Origin: DAOUEX01 sp034430235
Lineage (GTDB): Bacteria; Chloroflexota; Anaerolineae; UBA2200
Reading direction: 5' to 3'
Assembly: GCA_964478075.1 (NCBI GenBank)
Contig: CAYZGO010000014.1
Location: forward strand, 21,314-85,313
DNA: 64,000 nt
Under the pieces are notes generated by a model. That model was not told the DNA's origin. It did not search any database and saw only the letters and a list, made by a program, of their open reading frames with translations. Within the stretch, counting starts at the first letter, position 1, and every line of letters begins with the position of its first letter. Positions 45,113 to 52,951 of the stretch are shown piece by piece. The translations under genes were made by a program, and so were the position numbers.

Positions 45113-45739
45113 CTAATTCTCTTCGTCTGCTGACCTCAGCGCAGCGAGCATGGCCTGCCCTCGTGAGTCCAGGCCGCTCTCTTGAGGTGCGGTGTGATGC
45201 CAGCGGATCAGTGCCACTGCCAACGCATCCGTGCCAACGGCTGTAGCCATGTCTGCCCCGCGCGAAGCATGGTGCGACTGAACGAAGAAAGGATAGCGCC
45301 AACTACGAGGTTCGTTCAGTGCCAAGTGACGCAAGAGCGCCGGGCTAGTGGCTTGCAGCAGAACCAACACCACCCGATGCCAAAGGCGCACGCGCCTTCC
45401 CCTGCCCCGCCTAAGAGATGGCGGGACTTTGCCCCGCTCAACAGACAGCGGGACTTTGCCCCGCTCAACAGACAGCGGGACTTTGCCCCGCTCAACAGAC
45501 AGCGGGACTTTGCCCACATCATGGAGCAGCGCAGCCTGCGCCAGAACCGCGTCCGAATGCCCCACCCTTTGCAGCGTGCGAAGAACAGCAAAGGCGTGTC
45601 TTTGTTCTGAAGCTGACATGCGTTGGAACAGTTCAATCTGAGCAGAGCTCAGGTACGCCTTCAGCACAGCCTCCTCAACAGGCTCTTTGCTGAAGCTCAG
45701 CGCAGCCAGGAACTGTTGCACACGATAAAGGTCACACAC
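45113..45739 (-). CDS. HD-domain protein with in-frame repeat insertion
   Basis: 208 residues. The metal-binding motif QAALLHDVGK is intact, with H as further ligands in FVQSHHASRGADMA and IRWHHTAPQES. These are features of HD-type phosphohydrolases; the substrate (nucleotide or signal molecule) is not readable. Directly after HDVGK there are three identical 9-residue units VERGKVPLS and a fourth altered one, coded by the 27-bp repeat, before the chain continues with RVRLWHRVVLVLLQ. The frame is kept throughout. It overlaps the M50 protease gene by eight bases. Confidence 0.82.
   Translation of the reverse strand: MCDLYRVQQFLAALSFSKEPVEEAVLKAYLSSAQIELFQRMSASEQRHAFAVLRTLQRVGHSDAVLAQAALLHDVGKVPLSVERGKVPLSVERGKVPLSVERGKVPPSLRRGRGRRVRLWHRVVLVLLQATSPALLRHLALNEPRSWRYPFFVQSHHASRGADMATAVGTDALAVALIRWHHTAPQESGLDSRGQAMLAALRSADEEN
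45403..45515. repeat. 27-bp palindromic repeat array inside the HD-domain gene
   Basis: Units of 27 bp start at 45421, 45448, 45475 and 45502; the first three are identical and the last is cut after GCGGGACTTTGCCC. A partial unit precedes them. The core GCGGGACTTTGCCCCGC is nearly palindromic. It is the same repeat as at 42262-42351 but is translated in a different frame. Confidence 0.88.
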
Positions 45740-46379
45740 CCAATATAAGCCTGGAAAAGAACGTCACTAGCGGGTCCATGAAACGCCATAGGAGACCCAG
45801 GCCTAAACTTTGATCAGCCAGGATCAAGAGCAGGAGGAGGAAAGGCCCTTGGCGCTCCAGGAGCGTCAGCGTCTCAGACAGGCGATAGCTCCACGGACCC
45901 CGCACACTGGCCAGAATGCCCTGCAAGACGCCATAGCCGTCCAGAGGTGGCAGAGGGACAAGGTTGAAGATAGCCAGGCCGATGTTAATAAACATGACTT
46001 GCCAGACGAGCAGAGACAGCGTGCCAGGTAGGTGCAGGCCCAGGCGGAGTGGCAAGCCAACAATCGCTGCCGTCACCAGGTTCGCGAGCGGACCGGCAAA
46101 GGATACGATACCCATTCCGACGCGCGGCCCGTAGCGCAGATTGTACGGGTTTACTGGCACCGGCTTACCCCAGCCAATGCCCCGACCTGACATGGCTGCC
46201 ATAAGCATCATCATGGTGCCCAATGGATCCAGGTGCACAATCGGGTTGAGCGAAACCCGTCCCATATATCTGGCTGTCGGATCGCCCAATTTATCTGCGA
46301 CCCAGGCATGAGAGAACTCGTGTACGTCGAGTGCGAGCAGAATGCCCAGCACGCCAGCAATGAAGCCTCTGAAATCCAC
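45732..46379 (-). CDS. Site-2 protease family (M50) membrane metalloprotease
   Basis: 215 residues with four to six membrane helices. The zinc motif HEFSHAWVADKLGD (HExxH) lies in the first helix region and the third ligand in NLVPLPPLDGYG. It belongs to the short S2P family without a PDZ domain. Proteases of this family cut membrane-bound regulators or small remnants. It is the first gene of the long operon, with an extended -10 promoter upstream. Confidence 0.88.
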   Translation of the reverse strand: MDFRGFIAGVLGILLALDVHEFSHAWVADKLGDPTARYMGRVSLNPIVHLDPLGTMMMLMAAMSGRGIGWGKPVPVNPYNLRYGPRVGMGIVSFAGPLANLVTAAIVGLPLRLGLHLPGTLSLLVWQVMFINIGLAIFNLVPLPPLDGYGVLQGILASVRGPWSYRLSETLTLLERQGPFLLLLLILADQSLGLGLLWRFMDPLVTFFSRLILGV

Positions 46380-46434
46380 CGATGGGTCTTCCCTTCTAGG
46401 TCAGCCGTCGTTACACAAGCAGCACAGCAATAAG

Positions 46435-46443
46435 ATTATAGCA
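46435..46443 (-). promoter_or_regulatory. Extended -10 promoter of the M50-to-ATPase operon
   Basis: TGCTATAAT on the minus strand is a perfect -10 box with the TG extension, about 55 bp upstream of the M50 gene. No good -35 box is seen, as is usual for extended -10 promoters. The gap 46380-46809 (430 bp) holds this site, a repeat copy and the promoter of the DUF4126 gene. Confidence 0.55.
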
Positions 46444-46581
46444 CAAAAAGGCCCCAATGCGGAAACCGTCGTGCTTCTAATGGGAAAGGGTATGGTTCAG
46501 TTTCGGAGCGAGTTATGAATGTCACTCCGCACTACAATTGTTCAGCGGCAGTTGCCGTTTACGCCTTCCGTTTACGCCTCT

Positions 46582-46603
46582 GGCGTAAAGACCAGAGGTG
46601 GCG
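46582..46603. repeat. Dispersed intergenic repeat, copy 2
   Basis: GGCGTAAAGACCAGAGGTGGCG pairs with the copy at 13770 (19 of 22 identical). Around it GTTTACGCC occurs on one side and GGCGTAAAGAC on the other, so the segment 46557-46611 can fold into a hairpin. Confidence 0.4.
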
Positions 46604-46738
46604 TAAAGACAAAGGTACTGCCGCGTATTTTCACGCCCAGCGACCCTTACCGAGGCGACCAGCAGTGCAACTGCTGGTGAACATAGTCCAAGTTGCTGTC
46701 TGTTCCCAATGTGGACTGCACCCGGGGGAAATCCAGCA

Positions 46739-46767
46739 TTGCATGGCAGCATAGTTCGTGATATAAT
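46739..46767 (+). promoter_or_regulatory. Promoter of the DUF4126-uvrC pair
   Basis: TTGCAT, a 17-bp spacer and a perfect TATAAT lie 43 bp before the ATG of the DUF4126 gene. Confidence 0.7.
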
Positions 46768-46809
46768 GTGCATAGCGTGGCGGCAGAGTGGGGGTAGAGG
46801 AGACAGGAA

Positions 46810-47370
46810 ATGGTTGAGGCCTTGGCCAGTATTGCTACCAGTTTTGGCCTGTCGGCATCGGCGGGCTTGAATGCCTACCTGCCCCTGCTCATCGTGGCGG
46901 TGACCGCGCGCTTCACTGACCTTATCCATCTCAATGCACCATTCGACGCCCTGACCAGTGGGTGGGTCATCGCTATACTGGCCGTGCTCACGCTGACAGA
47001 GGTTCTGGTGGACAAAATTCCTGCCGTGGATACGATCAATGACGTCATTCAGACGCTCGTGCGCCCTGCTGCAGGAGCCATGCTTTTCGCGGCCAGCAGT
47101 AACGTCATCAGTGACATCCACCCTGTCTTGGCCTTGATTTGTGGCATTCTTGTCGCTGGCACGGTGCACGCGGCGAAAGCCACAGCCAGGCCGCTGATCA
47201 CAACGACGACCGCTGGCACGGCAAACCCGCTTGTGAGCACAATGGAGGATATCATCTCCGGCGTCACCTGCCTCCTGGCTATCCTGGTGCCTATCGTGGC
47301 CCTGGGTCTCATCATTATCGGTGCCCTACTTATCCTCCGCTCACTGCGACGAGGCAGGGCTCGCGCGTGA
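46810..47370 (+). CDS. DUF4126 family membrane protein
   Basis: 186 residues with about five membrane helices. The N-terminal SATSFGLSASAGLNAYLPLL type pattern, the acidic VLTLTEVLVDKIPAVDTIND and the loop RPLITTTTAGTANP are typical of DUF4126. The function of the family is unknown. GAGGAGA precedes the ATG. The uvrC gene starts 16 bases after its stop, so both probably share a transcript. Confidence 0.82.
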   Translation: MVEALASIATSFGLSASAGLNAYLPLLIVAVTARFTDLIHLNAPFDALTSGWVIAILAVLTLTEVLVDKIPAVDTINDVIQTLVRPAAGAMLFAASSNVISDIHPVLALICGILVAGTVHAAKATARPLITTTTAGTANPLVSTMEDIISGVTCLLAILVPIVALGLIIIGALLILRSLRRGRARA

Positions 47371-47386
47371 TCGTGCAGGAGATTCC

Positions 47387-49225
47387 ATGGAGCAAGCACA
47401 GCTCAACCAGCGTTTGAGTTCCTTGCCCACAAAGCCAGGTATCTACTTGATGCAGGATGCCGAGGGCCACGTTATTTACGTGGGCAAGGCGATCAATCTG
47501 CGCAACCGCGTGCGTTCTTACTTTCACGCTTCCACTGGACAGACGCCCAAGGTGCGCCGCCTGGTAGAGCACATTGCAGACTTTGAATTCATCGTCACTG
47601 GCTCGGAGCTGGAAGCGCTGATCCTTGAATGCAACCTGATCAAGAGATATCGCCCACGGTACAACGTTCGGCTCAAAGACGACAAGCGCTATCCCTACAT
47701 CAAAATCAGTCTGCAAGACGATTTTCCACGCATCTACACTGTACGCCGCATGCAGAACGATGGCGCGAGGTACTTTGGGCCTTACACTTCGTCCAAAGCG
47801 GTGCGTCAGACCATGGAGTTACTGCGCAAGCTATTTCCCTATCTGACCTGCAAGCGTGAGATAACGGGACAAGACAAGCGTCCCTGCCTGTACTACTACA
47901 TTGGCCGCTGCGCAGGGCCCTGCATCGGCGCAATCTTGCGGGAGGAGTACCGGGCTCTGATTGAGCAGGTCATTCTCTTTCTGGAGGGCAAACAGGAGCG
48001 CATCGTGAGTGATCTGCGCCAGAAGATGCGGGAGGCTGCGGAGGCGCTGGATTTCGAACGCGCGGCGGCTCGGCGTGACCAGGTTCGTGCGTTGGAGAAA
48101 GTCATTGAGAGACAGAGAATAGTATCTGCGGCCAAAAGCGACCAGGACGTTATTGCCGTTGCTCGTGAGGATGGCCAGGCTTGCGTGCAAACGTTCTTCG
48201 TCCGCAGAGGCAAGCTTATGGGGCGAGAATACTTTGTTTTGACTGGCACGCAAGATGAGGACGCCCGGCAGATCATGACCTCGTTCGTCAAACAGTTCTA
48301 CGATGAGGCTGCATATGTCCCTTCTGCCATCCTCTTGCAGCACAGCATTGACGAGGCAATAGTTATTGAGGAGTGGCTGCGCCAGAAGCGCGGAGCCAAG
48401 GTCACGATCCGCGTGCCACGCAGGGGCAAAGGGCGCGAGTTGGTGCAGATGGCGGAAGAGAATGCTGCGGAGACCCTTGCCCACCTGCAGGCACAGTGGC
48501 AAGCTGACCAGGCGCGCCAGGTGACGGCGCTGGATGAACTGCAGAAGTACCTGAAGCTGGACAAGGCCCCCATGCGTATCGAATGCTACGACGTCTCCAA
48601 TATCCAGGGCAGGGCCGCCACAGGCAGCATGGTGGTCTTTGTCAAGGGTGTGCCGCGCAAAAGCGACTATCGGCGTTTTCGCATCAAGACCGTAGGTGGA
48701 CCAGACGACTATGCCATGTTGCAAGAAGTGTTGAGGAGGCGGTTGAGGAGAGCAGCAGGCAAAGAGCAGCAACCACTAAGCGAGCGGGGAGCGTGGGCTG
48801 TGCTGCCGGATCTGCTGGTTGTGGACGGCGGCAAGGGGCAGTTGAATGCGGCGCGTGAGGTAATGGCCGAACTGGGCGCGGAGCACGTCCCGGCCATAGG
48901 CCTGGCCAAGCAGCATGAAGAGATCTTTGTGCCTGGGCGCTCCGAGCCCATCCTGCTGCCCCGCGACTCAGAGGCGCTCTATTTGCTGCAACGAGTGCGC
49001 GACGAGGCGCACCGTTTCGCCATTGGCTATCATCGTCGGTTGCGGCAGCGGATCGGGCTGGCCTCGCAATTGGATGAGATCCCGGGCATCGGCCCCAAAC
49101 GACGGCAGGCGCTGCTCAAGCATTTTGGCTCGCTGGAAGCAATCCGCGAGGCATCCGTTGAGAAACTGACAGCGGTGAAGGGCATGAACAGGAAGGCGGC
49201 AGAGAGAGTGAAGGAGCAACTGTAG
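47387..49225 (+). CDS. uvrC: Excinuclease ABC subunit C
   Basis: 612 residues. It has a GIY-YIG nuclease (TKPGIYLMQDAEGHVIYVGK, residues 14-34), a UVR motif near residues 200-240 (LRQKMREAAEALDFERAA), an RNase H-like 5' nuclease domain (RIECYDVSNIQG and VDGGKGQLNAA) and C-terminal helix-hairpin-helices (IPGIGPKRRQALLKHFGS). It makes both cuts in nucleotide excision repair. ATG at 47387 is chosen for the AGGAG site six bases ahead; the frame is open further back into the upstream gene. Confidence 0.95.
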   Translation: MEQAQLNQRLSSLPTKPGIYLMQDAEGHVIYVGKAINLRNRVRSYFHASTGQTPKVRRLVEHIADFEFIVTGSELEALILECNLIKRYRPRYNVRLKDDKRYPYIKISLQDDFPRIYTVRRMQNDGARYFGPYTSSKAVRQTMELLRKLFPYLTCKREITGQDKRPCLYYYIGRCAGPCIGAILREEYRALIEQVILFLEGKQERIVSDLRQKMREAAEALDFERAAARRDQVRALEKVIERQRIVSAAKSDQDVIAVAREDGQACVQTFFVRRGKLMGREYFVLTGTQDEDARQIMTSFVKQFYDEAAYVPSAILLQHSIDEAIVIEEWLRQKRGAKVTIRVPRRGKGRELVQMAEENAAETLAHLQAQWQADQARQVTALDELQKYLKLDKAPMRIECYDVSNIQGRAATGSMVVFVKGVPRKSDYRRFRIKTVGGPDDYAMLQEVLRRRLRRAAGKEQQPLSERGAWAVLPDLLVVDGGKGQLNAAREVMAELGAEHVPAIGLAKQHEEIFVPGRSEPILLPRDSEALYLLQRVRDEAHRFAIGYHRRLRQRIGLASQLDEIPGIGPKRRQALLKHFGSLEAIREASVEKLTAVKGMNRKAAERVKEQL

Positions 49226-49240
49226 AACGCCGGGTTTCCA

Positions 49241-49309
49241 CCACAGCGACACGGAGGTTTTTCTTTTGATCTTTGCTATGAAAACTCCCTGCCCTCTGTG
49301 TCTCTGTGG
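49241..49309. repeat. Imperfect long inverted repeat after uvrC
   Basis: CCACAGCGACACGGAG (49241-49256) and CTCTGTGTCTCTGTGG (49294-49309) are inverted copies with two mismatches. The word CCACAGAGACACAGAG is a repeat element seen between genes in many draft bacterial genomes. It may also end the uvrC transcript. Confidence 0.6.
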
Positions 49310-49381
49310 TTCACTTACCTTGACCCTGCAGGCTTTATGTCATAATCTCAGCACATACACTAACGGGTGTACTACACCAAC

Positions 49382-49410
49382 TTGGTGGTTTTGTCTTAAT
49401 CGGCTATACT
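49382..49410 (+). promoter_or_regulatory. Promoter of the small membrane protein gene
   Basis: TTGGTG, a 17-bp spacer and TATACT lie 44 bp upstream of the ATG at 49454. Confidence 0.6.
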
Positions 49411-49453
49411 TATAGTAAAACAAGGACAGCAATAATCAAGAAGGAGGCGCAGG

Positions 49454-49819
49454 ATGGACGATTGGCTATTTGATCCGTTGCGGCTCGGAGTCGAGCGTGC
49501 AGAACCCTACGCAGCAAAGGCTGAAGAGCCGGCCAAGCTGCCGCTAGGGAGACAGATTGCCCTCTATGTCACTGTCGTGCTCGGTATTTTCGCCAGCAGT
49601 TTTCTGGATAGCTATCGGGCCGGTCGAATGTGGCACCTGGACTGGGCCGCTCTGGTGATTGCGCTGCTTGTGGGCATTGTACTGCTGCCAGGCGCAGTAG
49701 ACCGCCACAAGCTGAACGGCCAGAAAGAAGAGCTCGTGCAGTTCGCGGTGGTATTCACGTACGGAATGGGCTGGCAGACTCTCCTTGGGGCAGCTATCAG
49801 GGCTGTGACGGGGGGTTAG
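49454..49819 (+). CDS. Hypothetical membrane protein
   Basis: 121 residues. The first 35 are hydrophilic; then come two membrane helices (about residues 38-55 and 64-82) and a third weaker one near 98-117. A strong AAGGAGG site precedes the ATG, and a promoter lies upstream, so it is a real single-gene unit. I do not recognise the family. Confidence 0.65.
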   Translation: MDDWLFDPLRLGVERAEPYAAKAEEPAKLPLGRQIALYVTVVLGIFASSFLDSYRAGRMWHLDWAALVIALLVGIVLLPGAVDRHKLNGQKEELVQFAVVFTYGMGWQTLLGAAIRAVTGG

Positions 49820-50074
49820 CCCGGGGGTTCAGTGGCTTTGCGATCAATCCTCACTCAACCTTAGCCATCTCGAGTTGGTCGCTAATCCGTAGGGCATCTG
49901 AGTAGGATCCGCACTGCACGTCCTTTTAGCAGATCCGAGGCCAGGCGCAATGTCAACTTCTCACCACATCCTCGTCATCGGCGCGGTCAGCGTTCACGCA
50001 AAAGGCCGCGCGCAAAGCCTGGCGCGATCAGGGTCAGCTTTGGCGGGGTGGGATAGGATGCAGTACCATAAAGA

Positions 50075-50103
50075 CGAGCCCCTGACGATTCGTCAGGGGC
50101 TCG
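50075..50103 (-). terminator. Strong hairpin terminator after clpC
   Basis: CGAGCCCCTGACGA and TCGTCAGGGGCTCG form a perfect 14-bp stem around one T. On the minus strand TCTTTATGG follows. It ends clpC and may also stop transcripts from the small plus-strand gene. The rest of the gap 49820-50175 (356 bp) holds no gene. Confidence 0.75.
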
Positions 50104-50175
50104 AACTGGTTCACTACTTATCCCACACCGTTAACTGGCAACCGGCAACTGCCAACCGACTACCGACTACCGTAT

Positions 50176-52638
50176 CTACGCTGCTACTGGTGTCGGTCGC
50201 TTGCTCTTTGCCTTAGTGAACACCAGTTCACCATTCTTGATGTCAGCGTGCAACTGATCTCCGGGTTTGAACTCGCCCCGTATGAGCTTCTTGGAAAGTC
50301 GGCTCTCCACAAGGCGCTGTAGCGTACGGCGCAACGGGCGCGCTCCGAAGACGGGATCATAGCCTTTCTCAGCCAACCAATCCCGTGCCGCCTTACTGAG
50401 CTGGATGTCCAGTCCCTGCTCGAGCAAACGCTGGCGGATATCCTTCATCTGCAGATCTACGATGCGTTTCATATCCTCCCTGCTCAGCCGCTGGAAGATG
50501 ATCACCTCGTCAATACGGTTCAGAAACTCTGGGCGGAACGTCTTTTTCAGCTCCTTCTCGATGTCCTGACGCATTTTCTCGTGGTCGCTTGACTCTTTAG
50601 TAGTGCGGAACCCCAGCGCGCCCCCAGTCTGCGTGTACTTGGTGCCGATGTTCGAGGTCATGATCACCACAGTGTTGCGGAAGTCAACGAGGTTGCCCTG
50701 ACCATCAGTCAGCCGGCCATCTTCCAGAATCTGGAGTAGCGCGTTCCACACATCAGGGTGTGCTTTCTCTATCTCGTCAAACAGGATCACCTGATAGGGG
50801 CGACGGCGCACAACTCCGGTCAAATGCCCGCCTTCTTCATAGCCCACGTATCCAGGCGGTGCACCAATCAGCCGAGAGACGGTATGACGTTCCTGATACT
50901 CGCTCATGTCAATGCGCAAGAGGGCATCCTCGTCGTCGAAGAGGAACTCTGCCAGAGCCTTAGCCAGTTCTGTTTTGCCTACACCCGTTGAGCCAAGGAA
51001 AATAAAGCTGCCAATAGGGCGTCTGGGGTCCTTGAGGCCCGAACGCGCACGGCGGACTGCATCTGACACAGCGGCTACAGCCTCGTCCTGACCGACGATA
51101 CGCTCGTGCAGGCGTTCCTCCATGCGCAGCAGCTTCTCGGCCTCAGCCTCCAGCATGCGGTTGACCGGAATACCTGTCCAGCGGGCGATTACCTCGGCGA
51201 TGTCTGCCTGGTACACAACCTCTTCCAGTCCCCGCTCTGCTTTCCAGGCTTGCTTTTTGGCCTCAAACTCCTCTTCCAACGTGAGGCGCTTGCTCTTGTA
51301 TATAGCAGCCTGCTCGTAGTCACGGTTCTGCCAGGCGGTTTCCTCCTCGCTGGTCAGCCGTCCGATCTCCATTTTCATCTTCTTGAGTTCATCAGGCAGG
51401 CTGAAGATGGCAATGCGCAGCTTGGACGCGGCTTCGTCTATGAGGTCGATGGCCTTGTCCGGCAGAAAACGGTCTTTGACGTAGCGCTGGGACAGACGCG
51501 TGGCCGCTTCAATGGCTTCGTCGCTAATGACTACTTTATGATGCTCCTCATAGCATGGTCGCAAGCCCTTGAGCATGTCGATGGTTTCCTCTACACTGGG
51601 TTCTTCAACAAAGATGGGCGCGAAACGCCGCTCCAACGCCGAGTCCTTCTCAATGTGGTTGTGGTATTCGTCCAAGGTGGTGGCTCCGATGCAGCGCAAC
51701 TCACCGTGTGCCAGTGCTGGCTTCAGCATACTGGAGGCGTCAATGGCCCCCTGCGCGGCTCCAGCGCCAACCACATTATGCAATTCGTCAATGAACAGGA
51801 TGATTTCACCCTCGGCCCGCTTTATCTCGTCTAGGGCAGCCTTGATGCGTTCCTCGAACTCGCCACGGAATCGCGTACCAGCCACCAAGGCGCCCAGGTC
51901 AAGCGAAATCAGTCGCTTGTTCATCAGCAACTCTGGCACGTCGCCAGTCACGATTTTCTGGGCCAGTCCCTCCACGATGGCTGTCTTGCCCACGCCAGCC
52001 TCGCCGATGAGCACAGGGTTGTTCTTGGTACGTCGGCACAAGACCTGAATTACGCGCATGATCTCACTATCACGGCCTATCACAGGATCTAATTTCCCCT
52101 CTTTGGCCAGGCTGGTCAGATCCTGACTGTATTTATCCAAAGTCCGATAGCGGCTCTCGGCCTGCGGACTAGTCACTCGTTGCCCACCGCGCACATCCGG
52201 CAGCACATTTAGAATCTTATCCCTGGTCACGCCGTAGTCATTCAGAATGCGCGCTGCCGGGCCGGCGCGTTCACTGACGATAGCCAGGAAGATATGCTCA
52301 GTAGAGACGTATTCGTCTTCGAGCTTCTTGGCCTCCTCCGTGGCTGTGTCTAGAATGCGTTTGACGCGCGGGGTGATGTATACCTGCATTGGATGGGCAC
52401 TGCCGAACGCCTGTGTCTTGGGACTGGCTCTGAGCACATCGTCCAGACGATTCTTGACCGCGTCTATATCTACGTTCAAGCGTTCCAGAATCTGCGGGAT
52501 GACTCCCTCAGGTTGTTCCAGCAAGGCAAGCAAGATGTGCTCACTGTCCATCTGGCTGTGCCGGTAGCGTTGCATAATCTCATAGGCGCGGGCGGCAGCC
52601 TCCTGGGCCCGTTCTGTGAAACGATCAAAAGACATCAT
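50176..52638 (-). CDS. clpC: ATP-dependent Clp protease ATP-binding subunit ClpC
   Basis: 820 residues. An N-terminal double Clp-N domain is followed by AAA+ domain 1 (GEAGVGKTA), a short coiled middle region with a UVR-like part (QNRDYEQAAIYKSKRLTLEE) and AAA+ domain 2 (GSTGVGKTE). The short middle region and the ALGFRT loop, an (I/L)GF motif that docks on ClpP, mark it as ClpC and not ClpB. It unfolds substrates for ClpP. The start is GTG-ATG-ATG; the first ATG is used. It is separated from clpB by a 313-bp structured gap. Confidence 0.92.
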   Translation of the reverse strand: MMSFDRFTERAQEAAARAYEIMQRYRHSQMDSEHILLALLEQPEGVIPQILERLNVDIDAVKNRLDDVLRASPKTQAFGSAHPMQVYITPRVKRILDTATEEAKKLEDEYVSTEHIFLAIVSERAGPAARILNDYGVTRDKILNVLPDVRGGQRVTSPQAESRYRTLDKYSQDLTSLAKEGKLDPVIGRDSEIMRVIQVLCRRTKNNPVLIGEAGVGKTAIVEGLAQKIVTGDVPELLMNKRLISLDLGALVAGTRFRGEFEERIKAALDEIKRAEGEIILFIDELHNVVGAGAAQGAIDASSMLKPALAHGELRCIGATTLDEYHNHIEKDSALERRFAPIFVEEPSVEETIDMLKGLRPCYEEHHKVVISDEAIEAATRLSQRYVKDRFLPDKAIDLIDEAASKLRIAIFSLPDELKKMKMEIGRLTSEEETAWQNRDYEQAAIYKSKRLTLEEEFEAKKQAWKAERGLEEVVYQADIAEVIARWTGIPVNRMLEAEAEKLLRMEERLHERIVGQDEAVAAVSDAVRRARSGLKDPRRPIGSFIFLGSTGVGKTELAKALAEFLFDDEDALLRIDMSEYQERHTVSRLIGAPPGYVGYEEGGHLTGVVRRRPYQVILFDEIEKAHPDVWNALLQILEDGRLTDGQGNLVDFRNTVVIMTSNIGTKYTQTGGALGFRTTKESSDHEKMRQDIEKELKKTFRPEFLNRIDEVIIFQRLSREDMKRIVDLQMKDIRQRLLEQGLDIQLSKAARDWLAEKGYDPVFGARPLRRTLQRLVESRLSKKLIRGEFKPGDQLHADIKNGELVFTKAKSKRPTPVAA

Positions 52639-52715
52639 CACTTGATTCCCCTCGATTCTACTGCTTTGTGCACCAATGGCTCAACCTCTTTGGCCGAATC
52701 GCCGTCCCGTCGAGC

Positions 52716-52945
52716 GGGATGAACGATATGGGAACAGGTGCTTAGGTTTAGCGATCCCGTCAAGCGCCGTTCGTCGCCTCAGTCCTGTCGTCCTGAGACA
52801 GGGCGAGCGACGCCGTTCGCCCCGCAGGGGGGCGAAGACACCCTGCCGGGGAAGATGCTACGCGAGGACGAACGGTTGACGCAGTACTCTGTAGATCTAC
52901 TGAGAAGGCATCTCTGCATCTGCCCGTTAGGTGGGATGAACGATA
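52716..52945. repeat. 13-bp direct repeats flanking a folded intergenic segment
   Basis: GGGATGAACGATA occurs at 52716-52728 and again at 52933-52945, 217 bp apart in the clpC-clpB gap, around the multi-hairpin segment. No gene is visible in the gap. They could be target duplications of a small inserted element. Confidence 0.5.
52767..52875. other. Multi-hairpin segment between clpC and clpB
   Basis: The outer arms CCGTTCGTC and GACGAACGG (9 bp, perfect) enclose two inner hairpins, CCTGTC/GACAGG (52784-52802) and TTCGCCCC/GGGGCGAA (52816-52836). Such a three-stem fold is unusual for a plain spacer and might be a structured RNA, a processing site or a small palindromic element. Confidence 0.45.
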
Positions 52946-52951
52946 GGGCAC

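Noticed and set aside
45403..45515. CRISPR-like tandem repeat
   Set aside because: The 27-bp units have no unique spacers, are in frame in a gene, and no cas gene is near.
46522..47169. 215-codon frame opposite the DUF4126 gene
   Set aside because: It overlaps the promoter and the conserved gene on the other strand, and its composition shows no protein-like pattern.
47831..48772. 313-codon open frame on the minus strand inside uvrC
   Set aside because: It is antisense to a well conserved gene, has no family motif and no ribosome site; it is a shadow of uvrC codon use.
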